DNA of 38,014 nucleotides from Clostridiales bacterium. Lineage in GTDB: Bacteria; Bacillota; Clostridia; Lachnospirales; Lachnospiraceae. The position numbers and the translations under genes were made by a program. Position 1 is the stretch's first letter. Each line of letters opens with the position of its first letter. Of this stretch, positions 23,123 through 30,553 are shown in pieces. The notes beneath the pieces were generated by a model that was given only the letters and a program-made list of their open reading frames with translations, ran no database searches and was not told the origin of the DNA. Location: NCBI GenBank assembly GCA_022770525.1, contig JALEHN010000080.1:1-38014 (forward strand). Reading direction: 5' to 3'.

Positions 23123-23151
23123 AGTATAGCATGGCCTTTTCTAAAGGACAA
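23123..23151 (-). promoter_or_regulatory. Promoter of the holin-like toxin gene
   Basis: On the minus strand -35 TTGTCC (23146-23151), a 17-bp spacer and -10 TATACT (23123-23128), with a leader of about 70 nt. Confidence 0.65.
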
Positions 23152-23195
23152 TCATTAAAAATTGTGAAGTATTTTTATGAATGGAGGCGTTGATT

Positions 23196-24761
23196 TTGCT
23201 TCTGAAAGAAATTCTTGACTTATTGGGCAATTGCCCGATCGGTTTTATTCGAAAAGACAGTTTTAAAACCGACTTTACAGGTATCAAAATGCTGACAAAA
23301 GACCAGAGTGTATTTTTACCGAATGTTCTTTATTTCGGCCATGTACGGATGCTGCCACGAAATCTCAACGTTAATTACTGCACCAACTTTCTGATATACG
23401 GCCCCGAAAATGACTGCCTGCGCGCCTATCCCGGCAACACCCCGATGAACCTGCTCTATCTTGACCAGTCCGTTGATGCTTTTGCTGTCTACAACCGCAT
23501 TCAGGAAATATTTCTGGAAAGCCAGCAGGTCGTCACAGGCATGCGGCTTTTCCTTGACGCACTTTTCAACGATGAGGGACTTCAGGGCATCTGCGATGTG
23601 GCCTACAGTTTCTTAGGCAATCCGATTTTTGTCATTGATACTTCCTTTAAGCATCTGGCCGTTTCCACCGGCACTATTGCCGACAACACATTGATGGAAA
23701 AGGAAACATCCCAGGGGCAAATTGAAGAAGAAGGTATTAATTTCATAAGAAAAAGCAAACTGGACGACCAGGTACGCAAAAGCAGCCGGCCGTTTTACAT
23801 TCATAACCCGGTGCATGATCGGGGTATGCTCATCGGTTCAGTGAAAATTCACGGCATTGAGGTCGCTCATGTCATGATGTATGAACAGAACCGGGCTGTC
23901 ACAGAAAATGATTACGAACTGATTCATCGTCTGTGCCGTGTCATTTCCATCGAACTTCAGAAAAAAGATTTTTATAAAAAAAACAAAGGGACAATGTACG
24001 CTTATTTTATCGGCGATCTTTTGGACAACAACGCCGGAAATATCGAACAGAGTAAGGAACGTCTTGCTACCCTCGGCTATGTTTTAAAGGACGATTTGTT
24101 TATCCTGTCCATCAGCGACAAGTATAACGTTACCTCCGAAGCCCGCCAGGAAATGATTGTATCTGATATTCAGTCAATGATTCCGGGATGTCTTTATGTC
24201 ATCTACCAGAATACAATCATCTTCCTCATTAACGGATGCGGTGGACACGATAATCATCGTTTCACCAATAAACAGGTGGAAGAATATCTTGTGGCCAACG
24301 ATCTCATTGCCGGTTTAAGCAACTGCTTTAAAAATATTCAGGAAATCCGCAAATATTACGAACAGTCGCTAAAGTCCGCACAGCTGGGTCGGAAAATGAA
24401 AAATGCACCCGGCCTTTACCGCTATGAAATGATGTCCATTTTCCACATTCTCGAAATATGCGAGCGAAATGACTACAGTCTGCTGGATTTCTGCCATCCG
24501 GCACTGCTTGTGCTGAAAGCCTATGATGAAGAAAAAAATACGGACTTTTTCAATACTCTTTACCAGTATCTGAATTTTTCCCAAAACACACAGCAGACCG
24601 CCAATTACCTGCATATTCATAAAAACACGCTGCTGTACCGTATTGAAAAAATCAAAAAAATCACCGGTAATCCTTTAAATCACGGTGATGAGCTGATCAA
24701 ACTTCATTTTTCTTTTAAAATTCTGGAATATTTGAACGAAGAACCGAACCAGAAAAGCTAG
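23196..24761 (+). CDS. PucR-type transcriptional regulator
   Basis: The protein has 521 residues if it starts at TTG 23196, which is 8 bases after GGAGG; the ATG at 23181 contains that ribosome site and is unlikely. It has an N-terminal sensor region, a middle GAF/GGDEF-like region and a C-terminal PucR helix-turn-helix: QNTQQTANYLHIHKNTLLYR then IEKIKKITG. PucR/CdaR-family proteins usually activate catabolic genes in response to a metabolite. It is followed in the same direction by the phosphopantetheinyl transferase gene and faces the thiolase-ACP operon, so these are its likely targets. A palindrome-like sequence inside its 5' coding region (23220-23239) recurs upstream of the thiolase gene. 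Confidence 0.82.
   Translation: MLLKEILDLLGNCPIGFIRKDSFKTDFTGIKMLTKDQSVFLPNVLYFGHVRMLPRNLNVNYCTNFLIYGPENDCLRAYPGNTPMNLLYLDQSVDAFAVYNRIQEIFLESQQVVTGMRLFLDALFNDEGLQGICDVAYSFLGNPIFVIDTSFKHLAVSTGTIADNTLMEKETSQGQIEEEGINFIRKSKLDDQVRKSSRPFYIHNPVHDRGMLIGSVKIHGIEVAHVMMYEQNRAVTENDYELIHRLCRVISIELQKKDFYKKNKGTMYAYFIGDLLDNNAGNIEQSKERLATLGYVLKDDLFILSISDKYNVTSEARQEMIVSDIQSMIPGCLYVIYQNTIIFLINGCGGHDNHRFTNKQVEEYLVANDLIAGLSNCFKNIQEIRKYYEQSLKSAQLGRKMKNAPGLYRYEMMSIFHILEICERNDYSLLDFCHPALLVLKAYDEEKNTDFFNTLYQYLNFSQNTQQTANYLHIHKNTLLYRIEKIKKITGNPLNHGDELIKLHFSFKILEYLNEEPNQKS
23220..23239. promoter_or_regulatory. Candidate PucR operator, copy in the regulator's 5' coding region
   Basis: TTATTGGGCAATTGCCCGAT has a near-palindromic core (GGGCAATTGCCC) and matches 18 of 20 bases of 30346-30365 upstream of the thiolase operon. 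It could serve autoregulation, but it also encodes protein here. Confidence 0.3.
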
Positions 24762-24869
24762 TGCAAACCACATGAAACACTTCAGCGAAACATACAGTGC
24801 TTTGGTGCGGTTTATACCAGTGTACCAAACCCGCCATCATCAATTTAAACTCAACGGAAAGGCATACTT

Positions 24870-25478
24870 ATGTGTACGATTTATATTTCTCACTTTGAAC
24901 AGACCGACAAGCACAAATACGATACTGAACATACCGCCGGCTTAAAGCTTTTATGTACAGCACTTTCGGACCGTTTTAAGCTGAACCTGACACCTGAAGA
25001 ACTCAAGGCACAGCTTAAAACCAACGCATACGGAAAACCATATTTAATATCTCATGAGGATATTCACTTTAATATCAGCCATTGTGAAGATATGGCCGCC
25101 TGTGCCCTCAGCACTTCGCCGGTCGGTGTCGATATCGAAAAAATACAGTCTTTCAGCGAACTGATTATTAAAAAAGTGCTGACGCCCGAAGAACAGGCTT
25201 TTTTAAAACAAATGCATACAGATGAAAAAACTTATCAGGAATGGTTTTTCCGCTTCTGGACTTTAAAAGAAAGCCGCATTAAGCAGGCCGGCATGGGCTT
25301 TTCCATGCCTCTTTTGGACTTTTCCTTTAGCTTTGGCACAGATACAGCACCTTATAAAATCACCTGCACAGATCCCGGGCTTTACTTCACTCAGCAGATC
25401 ATTGAAAACCAATATATCATTGCACTGTGCAGCACTGAGTCGAAACCGCCGGTGATGAATTGCCTTTTGACAATTTAG
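24870..25478 (+). CDS. 4'-phosphopantetheinyl transferase (Sfp type)
   Basis: This 202-residue protein starts at ATG 24870 (GGAAAGG upstream). Family motifs are in order: GKPYL at 55-59, FNISHCED at 67-74, VGVDIE at 85-90 with the metal-binding Asp88 and Glu90, and FRFWTLKESRIKQAGMG at 127-143 with Glu134 and Lys138. It transfers the phosphopantetheine arm of CoA to a serine of a carrier protein. It is a little shorter than Sfp (about 224). The likely client is the ACP at 27939-28178, whose Ser39 lies in an unusual context. A dedicated transferase next to that operon suggests the carrier is not served by the housekeeping AcpS. Confidence 0.9.
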   Translation: MCTIYISHFEQTDKHKYDTEHTAGLKLLCTALSDRFKLNLTPEELKAQLKTNAYGKPYLISHEDIHFNISHCEDMAACALSTSPVGVDIEKIQSFSELIIKKVLTPEEQAFLKQMHTDEKTYQEWFFRFWTLKESRIKQAGMGFSMPLLDFSFSFGTDTAPYKITCTDPGLYFTQQIIENQYIIALCSTESKPPVMNCLLTI

Positions 25479-25552
25479 TCCATTATGATTTAGTAAAACA
25501 CAATTTAGTAAATCATGATTTAGTATATCACAATTTAGTATATTATGATTCA
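25471..25552. repeat. 30-bp tandem repeat over the sfp-type stop codon
   Basis: Units start at 25471, 25501 and 25531 (2.7 copies), each made of two 15-bp halves CAATTTAGT... and TGATTTAGT... . The gene's TAG lies in the first unit, and the 15-base period repeats TAG in the same frame several times. Confidence 0.85.
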
Positions 25553-25572
25553 CTTCTTATGGTTACCTGTTG

Positions 25573-25614
25573 AAAAAAGAAGCTTCCACCTTAATCGATG
25601 AAAGCTTCTTTTTT
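25573..25614. terminator. Bidirectional terminator between the sfp-type gene and buk
   Basis: AAAAAAGAAGCTT and its complement pair around a loop of about 15 bases, giving T runs on both strands. It serves both convergent genes. Confidence 0.85.
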
Positions 25615-25627
25615 AGTTTATGTAAGA

Positions 25628-26734
25628 TTATTTCTCAAAATCAAATCCTGTCCAGACAGGAACACCTGTATAAGTCTTAGCTTCTTCTTCACCTGAAAGC
25701 ACACGGATTGCGCCGGAAGCCATGGCTTCCATTTCGAATTCACCCGGATATGTATAGACCGGAGCGATCCATTCGCAGCCTTCCTTAATCTGTGCGCAAA
25801 GATCCTGATTGTAAACCATGCCGCCGCCAAGGAGAATGCCGTCAACTTTACCGTGAAGTGCTGTCGCCATAGCACCGATGCATTTAACGATCTGGTAGAT
25901 CATTGTATCCCAGACCATTTTTGCATATGGTTCGCCTGCAGCTGCTCTATTGCTTACTTCCAGAGCATCTGATGTGCCAAGGTGACTTACAAGACCGCCT
26001 GATCTTGTGCAGACACTCTTCACTTCTTTTAAGTCTTTGCCCTGTGCGTATCTGAGAAGGTCAGCAACAGCAACTGAACCGCTTCTTGTCGGAGCCATAG
26101 GTCCTTCACCGCCGACAATATCAAAACCGTCGATCATTCTGCCGTTTCTGTGTGCTGAAACAGAAATACCGCCGCCGATATGGCATACAACATAATTCTG
26201 TTCTTCATATTTCTTTCCCTGAGACTGAGCATGACGGATGGCTGTTTCCTTAAGGTTCAGCGCATGAAGATGAATCACACGGTTAACACCTTTGATACCT
26301 GTCAGACGGGCCAGATCCTGAAGTTCATCAACATCCGGAGGATTAACAACAAATGACGGACAGTGATATTCCTGCGCAAATTCATTGGCCAGCTGAGGTC
26401 CCAACTGTGCAGGATGCTGAACGCCGTTGGCGCCCCGTGTTGCATGGTCAAGCATTGTTTCGTTAATCGTATATGTACCGCCTTCCATTGCAAGAAGACC
26501 GCCGCCTCTGCCGACACATGCATCGATACCTTCAAGAGAAATGTTGTTTTCTTCAAGAAGTTTTAAAATCGTTTCTTTTCTGTATGGCATCTGAGCTGAA
26601 ATACCATCGAATTCAGCCAGTTTATTTGCATCATGAGATACATTCTTTGAAAAAAGGACTGTGTCGTTTTCAATTAAAGCAATTTTTGTGGATGTAGAAC
26701 CCGGGTTAATTGCAAAAATTTTATAATTTTTCAT
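25628..26734 (-). CDS. buk: Butyrate kinase-type acyl kinase
   Basis: This 368-residue protein of the ASKHA acetokinase fold is closest in pattern to butyrate and branched-chain acid kinases. It has the phosphate-1 motif INPGSTSTKIA at 9-19, GRGGGLLAMEGGTYTINE near 75-92, HPAQLGPQLA, VCHIGGGISVSAHRNGRM, and GILLGGGMVYN near the C-terminus. It converts an acyl-phosphate plus ADP to the free acid plus ATP, a substrate-level phosphorylation. It lies 23 bp after the phosphate acyltransferase gene and is the last gene of the thiolase operon, followed by a terminator. Acyl specificity cannot be told from sequence. There are no crotonase or acyl-CoA dehydrogenase genes nearby, so classic butyrate synthesis is not indicated here. 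Confidence 0.88.
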   Translation of the reverse strand: MKNYKIFAINPGSTSTKIALIENDTVLFSKNVSHDANKLAEFDGISAQMPYRKETILKLLEENNISLEGIDACVGRGGGLLAMEGGTYTINETMLDHATRGANGVQHPAQLGPQLANEFAQEYHCPSFVVNPPDVDELQDLARLTGIKGVNRVIHLHALNLKETAIRHAQSQGKKYEEQNYVVCHIGGGISVSAHRNGRMIDGFDIVGGEGPMAPTRSGSVAVADLLRYAQGKDLKEVKSVCTRSGGLVSHLGTSDALEVSNRAAAGEPYAKMVWDTMIYQIVKCIGAMATALHGKVDGILLGGGMVYNQDLCAQIKEGCEWIAPVYTYPGEFEMEAMASGAIRVLSGEEEAKTYTGVPVWTGFDFEK

Positions 26735-26757
26735 TATCCTATATTTCCTCCCAAAAA

Positions 26758-27765
26758 TTACAGTTTCTTGCTTCCTGCGGCACGTACTGCAGAAATAACA
26801 ACATTACCTTTGATTTCTGAAACAGGAGCCCCTCTTGAGCAGTCACAAACGACTTTGTTGAAGCCCTGAAGCATCGGTCCGTAAGCATCAGCCTTACCAA
26901 ACTGCTGAATCAATTTAACGCTGACATTACCAACGTTAAGATCCGGCCAGATTACAACGTTTGCTTTACCTGCAACTTTGCTTTCGCGTTTCACTTTCTT
27001 TGCTGCTACAGCAGGAACAATTGCTGCATCAAGCTGGAATTCACCATCGATTGCAAGGTCAGGACGGCGTTCATTGGCAATCTTTAATGCTTCTGTCACT
27101 TTATCGATCAGTTCACCCTGGCCGCTGCCAAGTGTTGAATAGCATACCATCGCACATCTTGGTTCCCAGTCAAGCAGTGAAGCAACTGTGTCACATGCTG
27201 AAATAGCGATGCTTGCCAGCTGTTCCGGATTAGGATTTGTGCAGACAGCACTGTCGCCGATAGCAAGAAGAGAACCTTCGCTGCCTTCATAGCCCGGGAT
27301 ATCGCAAAGACCGATACTTGAAATTGTGCTGATGCCTTCTTTGAGACCGATAATCATCTGTCCTGCCAAAAGTACATCACCGGTTGTATTGTCAATACCT
27401 GCAAATGTTACATCTGCCTCATCAACTTTCTGCATAACCATTGCATAGTAAAGCGGATCTGCCATACGACGGTTTAATGCTTTTTCTTTCAGACGTGTGT
27501 CCGGCAGAGCAACATATTTTGCGATCAGTTCATTTTTGTATGTTTCCTCATTAATATCTACAATCGTAAATACGCTCTCGTCATATCCTCTTTCAGCAAT
27601 CAGCTTTTTGATTTCTGCAGCATCGCCTACGAGCACAGGAATAATATAACCGTCTCTTCCTGTCTCAAAAGCTGCCTGCATCATCTTTTCGTTTGTTGCT
27701 TCCGGGAATGCGACTTTCTGAGGATTCTGTTTCGCTTTTTCATAAAGCTTGTCTAAAATGCTCAT
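26758..27765 (-). CDS. Phosphate acyltransferase (phosphotransacetylase family)
   Basis: The protein has 335 residues from ATG 27765 (TTGGAGGGAAG upstream; a longer frame begins at 27801 without a ribosome site). Pta family features are KVAFPEATNEKMMQAA at the N-terminus, a central KALNRRMADPLYYAMVM, DVLLAGQMIIGLKEG, SDTVASLLDWEPR-like CDTVASLLDWEPRCAMVCYS, and VVIWPDLNVGNVSVKLIQQF near 275. It exchanges CoA (or possibly a carrier-protein thiol) for phosphate on an acyl group, giving an acyl-phosphate for the adjacent kinase. It lies between the ACP gene, across a structured 173-bp gap, and the kinase gene. Acetyl, propionyl or longer acyl substrates are all possible. Confidence 0.88.
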   Translation of the reverse strand: MSILDKLYEKAKQNPQKVAFPEATNEKMMQAAFETGRDGYIIPVLVGDAAEIKKLIAERGYDESVFTIVDINEETYKNELIAKYVALPDTRLKEKALNRRMADPLYYAMVMQKVDEADVTFAGIDNTTGDVLLAGQMIIGLKEGISTISSIGLCDIPGYEGSEGSLLAIGDSAVCTNPNPEQLASIAISACDTVASLLDWEPRCAMVCYSTLGSGQGELIDKVTEALKIANERRPDLAIDGEFQLDAAIVPAVAAKKVKRESKVAGKANVVIWPDLNVGNVSVKLIQQFGKADAYGPMLQGFNKVVCDCSRGAPVSEIKGNVVISAVRAAGSKKL

Positions 27766-27803
27766 TTTCTTCCCTCCAAAATATAGAATTACAATAACCA
27801 TTC

Positions 27804-27925
27804 AGAGCCGGCCTCCAAAATGCTTCGCATTTCGTCGGTGCGGCGTATCCGCCAAATAAAATTTCAAAAACAGTTTTAAAAATGCAAGTATTTTACGCCT
27901 GTTTTATGAAATTTTGCCCGGCTCC
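27804..27925 (-). other. Large intercistronic stem-loop between ACP and phosphate acyltransferase genes
   Basis: Arms at 27858-27873 and 27899-27915 (AAAATTTCATAAAACAG and its near-complement) pair with one mismatch. An outer GAGCCGG pair (27804-27810, 27917-27924) closes the structure, and small hairpins (AAATGC/GCATTT, GGCG/CGCC) stand inside. It is probably an mRNA processing or stability element, or a small dispersed repeat. Confidence 0.55.
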
Positions 27926-27938
27926 AAACAGTTGCAAA

Positions 27939-28178
27939 TTACAGTTCTTCTTCTACAAGGTCAACAAGATCGCCTACTGTTGTACATCCGCTGGCATCTG
28001 CTAACATAACTGTTGCATCCAGTTCGTTTTCGATTTCAGATACTAAAGCTACCATCTGTACAGATGCGCCTGCAAGGTCTTCTTTAAATGTTGTATCTAC
28101 TGAAAGTGTAGCCACGTCTTTTTTGTAGCATGCTGCTACCAGTTCAAGTACTTTTGCTTCTAATTCTTTTCTATCCAT
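27939..28178 (-). CDS. Acyl carrier protein
   Basis: This 79-residue acidic protein starts at ATG 28178 (AAAAGGAGACG). It has the four-helix ACP pattern, with the phosphopantetheine serine at position 39 in DLAGASVQMVALVSEIENEL. The usual DSL is ASV, so the Asp before the serine is missing. This may explain the need for a separate Sfp-type transferase. It sits between the DUF35 protein and the phosphate acyltransferase, not in a fatty-acid synthesis cluster, so it is probably a dedicated carrier for the thiolase. It is cytoplasmic. Confidence 0.85.
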   Translation of the reverse strand: MDRKELEAKVLELVAACYKKDVATLSVDTTFKEDLAGASVQMVALVSEIENELDATVMLADASGCTTVGDLVDLVEEEL

Positions 28179-28247
28179 TGTTTTCGTCTCCTTTTAATTT
28201 GTATGATGTATTAATTATCTGTTCTGAACCAGAACATAAATAGCGTA

Positions 28248-28661
28248 TTATTCTTCATCTAATTCGAATACAACTGTTTTATATCCGCCAACTCTCTGGA
28301 AAATTTTTGCATGGCAGCTTACAGGAAGTTTGCCTTCCAGTTCTTTTCTTTTCTTTTTATTAATTCCAAGAACTACGCCATTGAATCTTGAACCTTCTTC
28401 AAGTTCGATTTCACCATAAGCATATTTGCCAAGTGCTTTGTATTCCGGTTTGGAAGAAAGTGCTGCCGGAAGAACAATTGAATGTAATTTTGCTTTTCCG
28501 CTGATTTCATACCACTCTGTCTCAAGGCTTCCGCATGCATTACATGCATATACCGGCGGGAATTCCACATTACCGCATTTCGGGCATTTACGTCCAAGAA
28601 TCTTGCCTTCTTCAAGAGCTTCATAATAGGTCTGTACTACTTTCTCTAATTTGATAGCCAT
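28248..28661 (-). CDS. Zn-ribbon/OB-fold (DUF35) thiolase partner protein
   Basis: This 137-residue protein starts at ATG 28661. The N-terminal rubredoxin-like zinc ribbon has Cys26, Cys29, Cys40 and Cys43 (RKCPKCGNVEFPPVYACNACGS). A C-terminal OB-fold (about 50-130) contains KLHSIVLPAAL, GKYAYGEIELEEGSRF and GYKTVVFELDEE. DUF35 proteins form complexes with thiolases, for example in the archaeal acetoacetyl-CoA thiolase/HMG-CoA synthase complex, PhlB of the phloroglucinol acyltransferase and ChsH2-like subunits, where they help bind the CoA or acyl arm. The gene lies 22 bp after the thiolase gene, in keeping with a stoichiometric complex. Confidence 0.9.
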   Translation of the reverse strand: MAIKLEKVVQTYYEALEEGKILGRKCPKCGNVEFPPVYACNACGSLETEWYEISGKAKLHSIVLPAALSSKPEYKALGKYAYGEIELEEGSRFNGVVLGINKKKRKELEGKLPVSCHAKIFQRVGGYKTVVFELDEE

Positions 28662-28683
28662 AATAATTTATTACTCCTTCCTG

Positions 28684-30066
28684 TTAGTCGTCAATTCTCT
28701 TAATAATAATTGCCGCAACGTTCTGTGCACCGCCGTATCCGCGAAGCATTGCTGTCTGAGGAACTTTGTGATCCTTCAGGTTTGGAACCTGATGATCGCC
28801 TGCTTCATTCCAGATCTGCTTACATGCTTCATACATATCTGCCATACCTGATGCTGCATGAGCATGACCAAATGCAGTTCTTCCGCCGTTTGAGTTAATA
28901 GGCTTGTCGCCATTCCATGCTGTACGTCCGTCACAGATGTATTTCCAGCCTTCACCTTCCGGTAAGTAACCTGCGATTTCTGCAGATACAAGATGAGAAG
29001 TAACAATAAAGTCATTTGCATAGAACAGGTCAAGGTCATCACCTGACATGCCTGTCAGTTCATATACCTGACGAACAGCTTCCTGTGTCGCAGCTACTTC
29101 AAAGTGAGGTGTGCTTGCTTCACATGCCGCACTGCCGATACCAACAACTTCGATCGGTTTATGTTTCAGATTTTTAGCAATCTGAGGAATCATTTCTGTA
29201 GCGCAAACGATACAAGCTGCCGCGCCGTCACATTTCAGTTCAATGCCGCCTGCACGAAGGAAATCACCCATTCTCGGATTGTATGCGGAGTTCATGTACT
29301 CATCAAGAGTCATGCCTGCTGCTTTTGCACGTTCATCATATGTAAACTGATTTGGATCCTTTGTACCTTTCAGGAAATTGATAAGGGATAACGGATTGAC
29401 TTCCGCATTGCGCATATTGTTGATGCACATCCAGTTCAATGTATCGTTCATCTGTTCCGGAGTAATGCCGCGTGTGCGTACATACCATTCTGCCGCATCA
29501 TCATAAATTAATTCCTGACCTGCCATTAATGCACGCGTATAAGTACGGTCATATAACCATGATGTTGTTTTTAAGAACTGTTCCATAGGAATCTTGTTAC
29601 GTTTGTATGGATGCTTTGGTACATCTACGCCGTCATCTTCCGGTGCAATGCCGTCGTATGGTGCCGGTGAGCTGTCACCGAATTCCACACAGCCTGTCAG
29701 TACGCAGTTATATTTTCCCGATGCAACAGCATTGACAGCCTGTTCGATTGCAAGATAACCTGTACAGCATGCTTCAGAATGATGGATAGAGCCTTTGCCT
29801 TTCATACCGAACCAGTTTCCGATCTGAATGTTTGGTGTCAGGAAGTTGGAACCTGCCAGCGGATTGGCCTGTCCATGGAAATAATAATCAACGTCCTGCG
29901 GGTTTACGCCTGCATCCTCCATCGCTTTTAATGCGGCATAGCCGTACATTTCTCCTTCTGTCAGACCATTCGTCTCATCTTTATCAACAGTGTACATAAA
30001 TGGTGTACATCCTACGCCAATAATTGAGACACTTCTGCTGTACTTGTGTAACTTTGTCTGATTCAT
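28684..30066 (-). CDS. Thiolase-family enzyme (SCP-x/PhlC-like)
   Basis: This 460-residue protein starts at ATG 30066 (AAAAGGAGG upstream). It has a thiolase fold with the nucleophile region HHSEACCTGYLAIEQAV (Cys100/Cys101) and the C-terminal active His in NGGRTAFGHAHAASGMA. The usual second cysteine loop is replaced by LRGYGGAQNVA, as in SCP-x/PhlC-type thiolases that work with DUF35 partners. It should form or cleave a C-C bond next to a thioester. With the DUF35 protein, ACP, phosphate acyltransferase and acyl kinase it forms one operon of five genes. I infer thiolytic cleavage of a beta-keto compound with energy capture; the reverse synthetic reaction is also possible. It is longer than usual (about 390). 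Confidence 0.88.
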   Translation of the reverse strand: MNQTKLHKYSRSVSIIGVGCTPFMYTVDKDETNGLTEGEMYGYAALKAMEDAGVNPQDVDYYFHGQANPLAGSNFLTPNIQIGNWFGMKGKGSIHHSEACCTGYLAIEQAVNAVASGKYNCVLTGCVEFGDSSPAPYDGIAPEDDGVDVPKHPYKRNKIPMEQFLKTTSWLYDRTYTRALMAGQELIYDDAAEWYVRTRGITPEQMNDTLNWMCINNMRNAEVNPLSLINFLKGTKDPNQFTYDERAKAAGMTLDEYMNSAYNPRMGDFLRAGGIELKCDGAAACIVCATEMIPQIAKNLKHKPIEVVGIGSAACEASTPHFEVAATQEAVRQVYELTGMSGDDLDLFYANDFIVTSHLVSAEIAGYLPEGEGWKYICDGRTAWNGDKPINSNGGRTAFGHAHAASGMADMYEACKQIWNEAGDHQVPNLKDHKVPQTAMLRGYGGAQNVAAIIIKRIDD

Positions 30067-30177
30067 TAAAAAATCCTCCTTTTCATATATAATGTTTGGA
30101 TCGTTCTGTCAAAAAAACGAATCTTCGTCCTGTTTTCACAGGCACAAATCAACTTCTTCCGATGGTTTTATTATAGT

Positions 30178-30205
30178 ATAATACGGCTCTAAAAGCATCG
30201 TGCAA
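30178..30205 (-). promoter_or_regulatory. Promoter of the thiolase-ACP operon
   Basis: On the minus strand -35 TTGCAC (30200-30205), a 16-bp spacer and -10 TATTAT (30178-30183), giving a leader of about 105 nt before ATG 30066. Confidence 0.5.
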
Positions 30206-30345
30206 ACGCACAAATATCATTGTTATTTATTCTACAATAATTGTATGAATAAGATAATACAATCAAATTTTGCTTAAAAAAACATATTTTTTAACAATAA
30301 TATTTATAAACCGGCGGCTTTTCCGGTGAAATCAAGCCCAACCCT

Positions 30346-30365
30346 TTATTGGGTGATTGCCCGAT
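30346..30365. promoter_or_regulatory. Candidate PucR operator upstream of the thiolase operon
   Basis: TTATTGGGTGATTGCCCGAT is an imperfect palindrome about 150 bp upstream of the predicted -35. It matches 18 of 20 bases of the element at 23220-23239. Between here and the promoter the DNA is very AT-rich and no gene is seen in 30206-30461. Confidence 0.35.
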
Positions 30366-30461
30366 AATTTTATGTGCAATCAACTATATCCCAATTTTCT
30401 CTATCACAACAAAGAGTCACTAAGCGGCTCTTTGCGCGCCCGTACAGCAGGCTTCTATATC

Positions 30462-30518
30462 AAAAAAATCTCTGACAGTCAGTCTGCACTTATCACGACT
30501 GACAATCAGAGATTTTTT
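30462..30518. terminator. Bidirectional terminator after the HAD phosphatase gene
   Basis: AAAAAATCTCTGA and its complement, plus inner CAGTCAGT/ACTGAC arms, form a long hairpin flanked by A and T runs. Longer flanking complementarity (TATATCAA / TTGATATA) extends it. Confidence 0.85.
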
Positions 30519-30553
30519 AACTTGATATAAACACGGAATGTGTTTTAAACGCT

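Noticed and set aside
25471-25552. CRISPR-like array
   Set aside because: The units are contiguous, AT-rich and without spacers, and no cas genes are present.
25263-25553. Minus-strand frame encoding repeated LNH/LNC motifs that look like pentapeptide repeats
   Set aside because: It is a reflection of the 15/30-bp DNA repeat and the antisense of the phosphopantetheinyl transferase gene, with no ribosome site.
30084-30112. TTGACA-17-TATATG as a proximal thiolase promoter
   Set aside because: The transcript would begin inside AGGAGG, leaving no usable leader. The promoter at 30178-30205 is preferred.
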